Origin: Spirochaetota bacterium
GTDB taxonomy: Bacteria > Spirochaetota > Brachyspiria > Brachyspirales > JACRPF01
DNA length: 64,000 bases
Direction of reading: 5' to 3'
NCBI GenBank assembly: GCA_016214035.1
Contig: JACRPF010000005.1
Coordinates: 248,001 to 312,000, forward strand
Shown here: piece by piece, positions 25,611 through 31,307 of the stretch
How the letters are laid out: the number at the start of each line of letters is the position of its first letter
Numbering within the stretch: the first letter of the stretch is position 1
Made by a program: the position numbers and the translations under genes
The notes under the pieces: model-generated
The model's input: only the letters and a program-made list of their open reading frames with translations
Database searches by the model: none
What the model was told of the DNA's origin: nothing

Positions 25611-27617
25611 TCAACGCGGCGTTATGTGAACATTCGTGTATTCGTTTCCGGTTATGGTGCGAAGCGCTTCAAGCGCCATAACGCGCACACCCCAGAGCTC
25701 ATTGTTGTTCTTCAGAAACCGCTCAAGCGCGGGCACGGCGCGCATGTCCCGCGTTTTTCCGATTGCGTCGATGACCATCATACGGTCGTGATCATTCGTC
25801 GTCGCGGTGAGCATGGAAAATAACAGCGGGAAAATCCGCGCATCAGGGATATATCCGATAGCCTCGAGCACCGCATACCGTTTTTCATCAGATTCTTTGA
25901 GCATTGCTTCAAGTACACGCATGTCGAATCCGGGTATCTCGCCGAGGCGGACCAGCCATTCCGTCGCGCGTTTCGTGTCGCCCTGTTCATGATAGAAGGT
26001 GAACACGCGCAGACAGAAAGCGGTGCCGGGCTTGAGTTTGAATGCGCGGATGAGCATTGCATTGGCGCGCCGTATACCGGGTTCGTTCGCCGCGATAGTC
26101 CGCTTGAGGTCATCGCCGGTTTTGCCGCTGAGCTTTCCATATGTATGAGCGAGGTTTTTGAGCGCGCGTTCGGTCATTCCCTTTTGCCCGCCGAGGATCA
26201 CATCCTCATAGAACGACAGGAATGGATTTCTGCTGTCAGCGCGCTTTTGTTTCGGCTGTACCGCGGGTGCAGGCGCCGTTTTTTTCGGAGGGAACGGAAT
26301 TGCGGTGAGGAAGTTTTCAATATAGAAATGAATGTTTGCTTCAACACGTATCGTGTCGCGGAACTGGCGTTCTGCAGCATCGGCCGCCGCTGTGCTGGCT
26401 ATCGCTGTGTTGGCTATCGCTGTGTCGCCGGTGTTCGTAGCGGCTGTCGAGCGGATGTCCTGCAGCAGCGTCTGTATCAGCGTTGTGTTTCTGGCGGATG
26501 CAAGCGTTCGTTTTACGAGCGGATGATTGTCAATGGCCATGTCATTGAAATGTTTCGCAAGCAGCCGCTGCCGGACGGCATACATTTCAACGGCGTTACA
26601 GCGCAAGCCCCACTGTTCGAATAGTTTGCGGTATTCATCCATAGCAAACAGCGGTGCCGATGGATCCGGTTTGAGGCGTGTCATCAATTCATAAAAATCG
26701 GAACCGGTCACGGTGACGGCGCCGGACACGATGATGTCGTTGCTCTGCGGCATCTCTTTCAGACGGTCATAATAGCGTGTAACAGATGCTTTTTTCAGAA
26801 TGCGGTCTGCGTACTGCTGCTGCATGCTGTTGATCTTAAGTCCCGTATGCCGTGCGCGGATGTCCGCATTGTGCTTGAGCGCAGCAATCTCCTCTTTTGA
26901 CTTTTTCTCACGTTTGATGAGCTGTATCAGCGCGGTGCCGAACGGAAGATCGACAGACTTGAATTCGCCGGGCTTCATGGACATAGCCGTCTTGGCGATA
27001 TCAGCATCGATGGCGTAATAGTCGAACGACGGCATCGACTCCACTACGCGCCAGTCCGGACGGCAGAGATTGGTGAGGTCGCTGATGTTCGATGCGCCTG
27101 CGGATAGCGCCTTCGCGCACATTTTAGTTACATCGGCAAGAATCGGGTCACGCAGTGCGGGGGGGAGATATGCCGGCATCGGGGCAAAAATAAAACCGAT
27201 GGTGTAGCGGTATGAAAGCAGGTCGATGTCATGCCCCGTCAGATGAACGCGCGCCGGGAAAATGTTCTGCACATATACGTTCTGCTTAAGCTCGGCCGTT
27301 TTCTGCTGCAGGCGGTCGAGATATCGTTTCTGTTTGTCGATGCCGCGCCGGCGGGCTTCAGCCGTTAACAGCCGTTCGTCGATGATCGCGTAAATCTCGT
27401 TTTTCTGGCGCTCCATGTTCTCTACAATATCAGTCTGCCGCGCCGTGTCGTATCCGCGCATGCGTTCTCTCAGCTCGGCCCGGGTGATTATCCCTCCCCG
27501 ATATACCGCTACGGGATTGCGGTCGGAACAGCCGACGAGCGCCAGTATGGCGGCTGCAATGATTGAGAAGCAGAGGACATGCGGAGTTCGGTGCAGCGGC
27601 GGTGAGCAATAGGACAT
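25611..27617 (-). CDS. Lipoprotein with SurA-like PPIase-related region and HEAT-type repeats
   Basis: 668 residues from ATG 27617 (GGAGG 6 bases upstream). Lipobox LVGC with Cys near residue 30, followed by SDRNPVAVYRGGIITRAELRERM. This is the start of SurA/PrsA-type foldase domains, with a long helical N domain and a domain resembling a degenerate parvulin (about 130-240). A low-complexity Ala/Thr stretch at about 400 is encoded by two tandem 15-bp copies near 26397-26426. The C-terminal 130 residues are HEAT-like (VLEAIGYIPDARIFPLL, VIDAIGKTRDMRAVPALERFL). It is probably a periplasmic chaperone or scaffold, and is the first gene of the six-gene operon. Confidence 0.72.
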   Translation of the reverse strand: MSYCSPPLHRTPHVLCFSIIAAAILALVGCSDRNPVAVYRGGIITRAELRERMRGYDTARQTDIVENMERQKNEIYAIIDERLLTAEARRRGIDKQKRYLDRLQQKTAELKQNVYVQNIFPARVHLTGHDIDLLSYRYTIGFIFAPMPAYLPPALRDPILADVTKMCAKALSAGASNISDLTNLCRPDWRVVESMPSFDYYAIDADIAKTAMSMKPGEFKSVDLPFGTALIQLIKREKKSKEEIAALKHNADIRARHTGLKINSMQQQYADRILKKASVTRYYDRLKEMPQSNDIIVSGAVTVTGSDFYELMTRLKPDPSAPLFAMDEYRKLFEQWGLRCNAVEMYAVRQRLLAKHFNDMAIDNHPLVKRTLASARNTTLIQTLLQDIRSTAATNTGDTAIANTAIASTAAADAAERQFRDTIRVEANIHFYIENFLTAIPFPPKKTAPAPAVQPKQKRADSRNPFLSFYEDVILGGQKGMTERALKNLAHTYGKLSGKTGDDLKRTIAANEPGIRRANAMLIRAFKLKPGTAFCLRVFTFYHEQGDTKRATEWLVRLGEIPGFDMRVLEAMLKESDEKRYAVLEAIGYIPDARIFPLLFSMLTATTNDHDRMMVIDAIGKTRDMRAVPALERFLKNNNELWGVRVMALEALRTITGNEYTNVHITPR

Positions 27618-27640
27618 GTGTGCCTCCATGTAGCCCGTTC

Positions 27641-27668
27641 ATTATATCAAAATCCATAGTGATGTAAA
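27641..27668 (-). promoter_or_regulatory. Sigma-70 promoter for the lipoprotein-rfaE1-glycerate kinase-GH57-prsW operon
   Basis: Minus strand: -35 TTTACA (27668-27663), 16-bp spacer, -10 TATAAT (27646-27641). The leader is about 17 nt. Confidence 0.65.
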
Positions 27669-27716
27669 TACACTTCAACTGGCCCCGCCCGCCCTACCGC
27701 TTCGCTCACTCGTGAT

Positions 27717-27902
27717 GCGTATTTCGCGCATACGGGCTTGCGGGGGTATTTTCTTTACGCGTCAGCGTAACTCGCATGCATATGTTTCCACGTTATTGCT
27801 TTGCCGGCATAATAATAGCATTGCACGTTATCGCGTAGGCTATGCTCGCACAACGCAGACGCGTTCAGAAAACACCCCCGCTGCGCCCGGCGCACAATAC
27901 GC
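27717..27902. repeat. 186-bp imperfect inverted repeat (MITE-like or structured RNA)
   Basis: A left arm at 27717-27783 and a right arm at 27838-27902 are inverted copies at roughly 75-80% identity by eye. Shared blocks include GCGTATT, GCGGGGGT, TTTTCT, ACGCGTC and CGCAT/CGAGCAT. The arms enclose 54 bp. The gap 27618-28050 holds no gene; besides this element it has only the operon promoter and the repeat at 27992. No transposase or target duplication is obvious. Confidence 0.55.
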
Positions 27903-27991
27903 GTTGGCTCGTTCGCTGCACTGTAACCCACCCTTAAAGAAAAGAGCCCCCTTATTGTGCTTGCCCGTGATACGATGCAAGACCCGCTGCC

Positions 27992-28041
27992 GGTCACTGA
28001 GCGACTCGCGCTGAGCGTAGTCGAAGTGAGTCGAAGTGACC
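27992..28041. repeat. REP-like nested palindrome with GAGCGTAGTCGA core
   Basis: Outer arms GGTCACT/AGTGACC and inner arms CGACTC/GAGTCG surround GAGCGTAGTCGA. It lies 10 bp beyond the stop of the sigma-factor gene, where it could act as a 3' stem-loop for that transcript. Confidence 0.6.
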
Positions 28042-28050
28042 GTATATCTT

Positions 28051-28929
28051 TCAAGCTGCCGCCGTGCGCTTGTACACCGCTCCGAAATATGACAGCAGTT
28101 TGCGGATAAGCGTTGTTATGGAGAAAGCGCGCGCCAGTACGGACAAGGGAGCATGCTCCCTTGTCCGTACTGACGCGATGCTCACATCACATCCATCTGC
28201 GGAAGCAGTATGCTTGTCATCCGCAGGCGCGGCCTCGCGGTTCCCGAGCGTAGTCGAGGGAAGACCGCGCCTGCGTGCTTCATTCACCACGGCATAAGCA
28301 GCCGGAACATCACGTTTCATAACGTTCTCATACGCCGCGCGGATTGCTTTCCGGATGCGCGAGCAGATGCTCCGCACGGTGCCTTCCGGCTTGTGTACCG
28401 TTTCCGCGATTTCCGACGATGTATATACATCCTCATGCATCTGCAGTATATAGCGGGTGTCGGCGGAAAGTCCGTTGATGACTTCCTGCGCGGCTTCAAG
28501 TGCGGGATTGGAGGTATAGACAGAAGATGATGACGATTCAGAGCTGTCCAAACTCGTGTCGACGAGAAAATCGATGCGGAGCATATCGCTCCCGGTGGTT
28601 ACGGGTTCATCAAGCGATACTACTTTCGCTTCCTTTTCGCGGGCGGCGAGTTTGCGGAGATAGTCGTTACGGGTGTTGATGGCGATGACGTATATCCACA
28701 GGCGCATATTACCTTTTGCCGCGTCGAACCGGTCGATGGTGGTGATGACTTTCATCATAACGTCACAGGAAAGTTCTTCGGCGTCGGAGGCATCATTAAC
28801 CCAGCGGCTGAAAAGATGTTTGATGTAGGTGAAATAGCGGCTCTGGAAGAGGCGATAGCATTTCATGTTGTTCTGGCGGATACCGTTGATGAGTGTAGTG
28901 TCATCAAGTTGTGAATGTATAGTATTCAT
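28051..28929 (-). CDS. ECF-type RNA polymerase sigma factor with repeat-derived C-terminal tail
   Basis: 292 residues from ATG 28929 (ATG 28941 is four codons upstream). Region 2 spans about 10-95: CYRLFQSRYFTYIKHLF, DAEELSCDVMMKVI, GNMRLWIYVIAINTRNDYLR. A Ser/Thr-rich linker follows, then region 4 at about 140-205: INGLSADTRYILQMHEDVYTSSEIAETVHKPEGTV with the helix-turn-helix. The last 80 residues are not sigma-like. They are translated from two palindromic repeats, at 28222-28275 and 28135-28172. No anti-sigma gene is next to it. It is divergent from the gene at 29017, a possible target or regulator. Confidence 0.85.
   Translation of the reverse strand: MNTIHSQLDDTTLINGIRQNNMKCYRLFQSRYFTYIKHLFSRWVNDASDAEELSCDVMMKVITTIDRFDAAKGNMRLWIYVIAINTRNDYLRKLAAREKEAKVVSLDEPVTTGSDMLRIDFLVDTSLDSSESSSSSVYTSNPALEAAQEVINGLSADTRYILQMHEDVYTSSEIAETVHKPEGTVRSICSRIRKAIRAAYENVMKRDVPAAYAVVNEARRRGLPSTTLGNREAAPADDKHTASADGCDVSIASVRTREHAPLSVLARAFSITTLIRKLLSYFGAVYKRTAAA
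28135..28172. repeat. 38-bp perfect palindrome inside the sigma-factor gene
   Basis: Perfectly self-complementary around the central GCATGC (28151-28156), with arms CAGTACGGACAAGGGAGCA. After one mismatch it extends four more pairs each side. The inner arms GACAAGGGAGCA/TGCTCCCTTGTC are identical to the outer arms of the terminator at 51272. Confidence 0.8.
28222..28275. repeat. REP-like element inside the sigma-factor gene
   Basis: Outer arms CGCAGGCGCGG (28222-28232) and CCGCGCCTGCG (28265-28275); inner arms TTCCC/GGGAA around GAGCGTAGTCGA. A 24-bp core at 28239-28262 is identical to the centre of the element at 51272. Confidence 0.75.
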
Positions 28930-29016
28930 ATCAAACCCCATTCTGTATATTCTGCCGAGTGAAGCGCGCGTGATGATTTTTTACGAAATCTTACAAAATA
29001 TAACAGGAGGTGATTT

Positions 29017-29403
29017 ATGAAATCACTCAACGAAACGGAAAAGAGAGAGTTCGCGATGCGGATTCTCAACGTACTCACGACCAACGCTCAGGCGGTGAAA
29101 GCCGCGGGCGTAGACCCCTCGGGAAAAGCGGCGATGCTGAAAGTTCTCACGGATGAAGCGTTTGCCGCAGAGGATGCGCAGATCCGGATGGAGGCCGATT
29201 GCCGGGATGTAACCGCCCGCTCACGCGCCACCACGCAGACCGCCTATGCGGCGGCGTCGGGGGTGGTGGAACTCATCATCGGCACCATCGGAAGCGACAA
29301 GCAGCTCTCCCGCGAACTGCGCTCGCTCCGGAAAGCGATCACGCGCGGAACGGGAACCGAAAAAGTCCCCGCAGCCGCAAAACCCGAAAAGAAGACGGCG
29401 TAG
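29017..29403 (+). CDS. Small helical protein of unknown function
   Basis: 128 residues, mostly alpha-helical and charged (MKSLNETEKREFAMRILNVL ...), with a Lys/Ala/Pro-rich tail. It has no membrane segment, one Cys only and no recognised family. It has the strongest ribosome site in the window (AGGAGGTGATT, 5 bases before ATG) and a strong terminator 15 bp after its stop. It is therefore probably an abundant, monocistronic product. It is divergent from the ECF sigma factor 87 bp away; the shared intergenic region may carry the sigma factor's own target promoter. Confidence 0.75.
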   Translation: MKSLNETEKREFAMRILNVLTTNAQAVKAAGVDPSGKAAMLKVLTDEAFAAEDAQIRMEADCRDVTARSRATTQTAYAAASGVVELIIGTIGSDKQLSRELRSLRKAITRGTGTEKVPAAAKPEKKTA

Positions 29404-29418
29404 CGTGAACACCGGCTG

Positions 29419-29460
29419 AAAGGCCCGGACAGGAAGACGTTCCTGCCCGGGCCTTTCTTG
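29419..29460 (+). terminator. Rho-independent terminator after the 29017 gene
   Basis: 17-bp stem with one mismatch (AAAGGCCCGG... pairing with ...CCGGGCCTTT), GACG loop, then TTTCTT. Because the stem begins with AAA it may also work on the other strand. Confidence 0.85.
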
Positions 29461-29598
29461 TGCATTATTGTCGCTCTCGCGGTTGTTCGCCGCCTACGCC
29501 ATCCGGGCGGCGGCTCTTTCGGGCGCATCCATGCGTGTATTTCACTTGATATATCGTCATTTTACTCCTTTTGGGTTGCGGGATATGTCCCGCGTTAC

Positions 29599-30207
29599 GC
29601 CGTATGCTGCGATAATATTCCGGCGTACAGTATTATCAGGACCGTGTACTGGGTGCAGGAGCCGGTATGAGCTGTGCCTACACCAGTTTTTTGACGGTGC
29701 ACTCCGGTGCGCGCATGCGAACAACCCGTCGGATTACTGCAGCATCGCGCGTATGTACCCGCCGGAACGTCGTACAGACACAAAAATACAGTGTGCTCAT
29801 CGTAGAAGACAGCCGGAAAATCTTCCGGCCCTTCCGGATTACCGGGAATGTCTCCGCACGCTGTGTATACGCCGGCGCATGTTGCCGGCAGGCTTGCGCA
29901 CGTTCAACATATTCCAGCGTACAGACCTTGTACGTTCTCGCCGTTCGCTGCACCCATGTGCATGTACGACGTACGATGGGAGGTGCACCGCATATTCCAT
30001 CATACGCTGCGGACGAGACGGTGTACGCACCATGCGAGAAAGCGTATGTTGTACTCGAGCAGGCGTATGTTCTTTATACGCGCTCACCATCAACTGCATA
30101 CAGGTGCGTGTGCTGCGTATGCCGGTGCATGTATTGTACGAGCTGATGTATGGGTTGCGCGTTACAGCTTACGGACAGCATGAGCCGGTGTATGCTGAGC
30201 GTATGCT
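29599..30207. repeat. Array of 29 degenerate 21-bp units in unbroken register
   Basis: Cutting the DNA every 21 bp from 29599 lines up a recurring core near the start of each unit, roughly (C/A)CGGYGTAYG. Examples: CCGGCGTAC at 29620, ACCGTGTAC at 29641, CCAGCGTAC at 29914, AAGCGTATG at 30040, AGGCGTATG at 30061, GGTGTATGC at 30187. Individual units differ widely, but no insertion or deletion breaks the 21-bp phase over 609 bp. All six frames therefore show heptad-like patterns. The plus frame from TTG 29468 stays open to 30271 (267 codons, rich in Arg, Cys and Tyr), without a clear ribosome site. The gap 29457-30463 holds no other gene I can support. Confidence 0.7.
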
Positions 30208-30276
30208 GGAATATTTTTGTTGTTTTGGGCATTATGAAAAATGGAAATCATGCGTGATCATGTGCCGATAAGGTGC

Positions 30277-30308
30277 GATATGTCGCGCGCAGCAATTGTA
30301 CGTCACTG
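30277..30308. repeat. 32-bp repeat, copy 1 (upstream of a TTGACG promoter)
   Basis: Matches 42894-42925 at about 27 of 32 positions: GATATGTCGCG, then CAATTG, then GTCACTG. In both places a TTGACG promoter follows (30340 and 42943). Confidence 0.55.
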
Positions 30309-30339
30309 TGCTGCCGGCTCGATATGAGTGACATGGATA

Positions 30340-30367
30340 TTGACGCATCTCATCGCGGATGTATAAT
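30340..30367 (+). promoter_or_regulatory. Sigma-70 promoter for binding protein / histidine kinase / NtrC regulator genes
   Basis: -35 TTGACG (30340-30345), 16-bp spacer, perfect -10 TATAAT (30362-30367). The leader to ATG 30464 is about 90 nt. Confidence 0.7.
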
Positions 30368-30463
30368 CATAACGTACTGATTCGCTCCGGCCTTGCGGAT
30401 CAGAATACTCCTTCTGATATTATTCGTAGAAGCGGTGTATTGAGAATTGCGGTGGAGCGGAAT

Positions 30464-31258
30464 ATGAACACGATAGCAGATCATTTGACCGGCCGTTCGT
30501 CAATAATTCTCATCCTGCTGGCGCTCTCACTATGCTGCCTCGGTTCGGAAAATAAAAAATCCGGCGCTCAAGCGGACAACGGTCCGGAAAAGCTCATCTA
30601 TATGTGCGAAGACATTCCTCCGTCCAATTATCTTGAACACGGTGAACTTAAGGGGATATCCGTCGAAATGCTCCGGCTAGTATGGAAACAGATGGGAGTT
30701 CCGTCACAGACGATCAAGATTGTACCCTGGGCAAGGGGCTATCACACTGTTCAGAGTCAGAGCAACTGTGTTCTTTTTTCAATGACCCGGACCCGTGAAC
30801 GGGAACGATTGTTTAAGTGGGTCGGACCTATCTTTACCGTAAAGAATGTACTCATGGGCCGAACCGACAAAATCCTGAAAATCGATACGATTGATGCCGC
30901 AAAGAAACTGCGGATCGGCACTATTAAGGACGATGTGCTTGAAAAATATCTGCTTCAGTCCGGTTTTTTACCGGATAAGATCGACGGTGTTGCGGCCATG
31001 GAACAGAACTTTGACAAGCTGCGGGCAGGACGGATCGATTGTATCGCGCATACCGAGCAGACTTTACGGCAGTACATCCGCAATAATAAACTTGATCAGG
31101 ATGGGTTCCGGGTGTTCTTTGTCCTGTCCGACAGCCCGAATTATTATGCGTTCAGCAGGGAAACGCCGGACACGCTGATACAGCAGTTCCAGAAAGCGCT
31201 TGAACAGCTTGCCGACGAACACCATGCTTTGCTGGAACGATATGGATTGTCGCCGTGA
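30464..31258 (+). CDS. Periplasmic solute-binding protein (SBP_bac_3 type), probable sensor partner
   Basis: 264 residues from ATG 30464 (GGAG 6 bases upstream; frame is open further upstream but runs through the promoter). The N-terminal hydrophobic segment ends LSLCC, a loose lipobox or a signal-peptide end. The body is a family-3 binding protein: YMCEDIPPSNY, GISVEMLRLVWKQMG, FSMTRTRERERLFKWVGPI and a KLRIGTIKDDVLEKYL hinge. It resembles polar amino-acid binding proteins, but no ABC permease is nearby. Direct placement before a histidine kinase suggests ligand presentation to that kinase. Confidence 0.82.
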   Translation: MNTIADHLTGRSSIILILLALSLCCLGSENKKSGAQADNGPEKLIYMCEDIPPSNYLEHGELKGISVEMLRLVWKQMGVPSQTIKIVPWARGYHTVQSQSNCVLFSMTRTRERERLFKWVGPIFTVKNVLMGRTDKILKIDTIDAAKKLRIGTIKDDVLEKYLLQSGFLPDKIDGVAAMEQNFDKLRAGRIDCIAHTEQTLRQYIRNNKLDQDGFRVFFVLSDSPNYYAFSRETPDTLIQQFQKALEQLADEHHALLERYGLSP

Positions 31259-31307
31259 AACAGGCACTGTTGATGCCGGCATTCAGGGGACAATACGGGG
31301 GTACGCG

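Noticed and set aside
26397-26426. Tandem 15-bp duplication
   Set aside because: A simple two-copy in-frame duplication in a low-complexity Ala/Thr linker of the lipoprotein; not a separate element.
23433-27629. tRNA, rRNA or riboswitch signals in the gaps of the minus-strand operon
   Set aside because: Gaps are 3-38 bp; nothing of sufficient size or cloverleaf form is present.
29785-29825. Response-regulator-like peptide VLIVEDSRKIF in the array
   Set aside because: It looks like the start of a receiver domain, but nothing of the rest follows in any frame. It falls on the 21-bp register and overlaps a GCCGGAA/TTCCGGC hairpin, so it is most likely coincidence.
29599-30207. CRISPR array
   Set aside because: The period is only 21 bp, with no constant repeat and no distinct spacers, and no cas genes are present.
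29468-30271. 267-codon open frame over the 21-bp array as a protein gene
   Set aside because: TTG start with no ribosome site, composition unlike neighbours (Arg/Cys/Tyr-rich), and comparable long frames in other phases. The openness follows from the 21-bp periodicity, since 21 is a multiple of three. Kept as a repeat with an open question.
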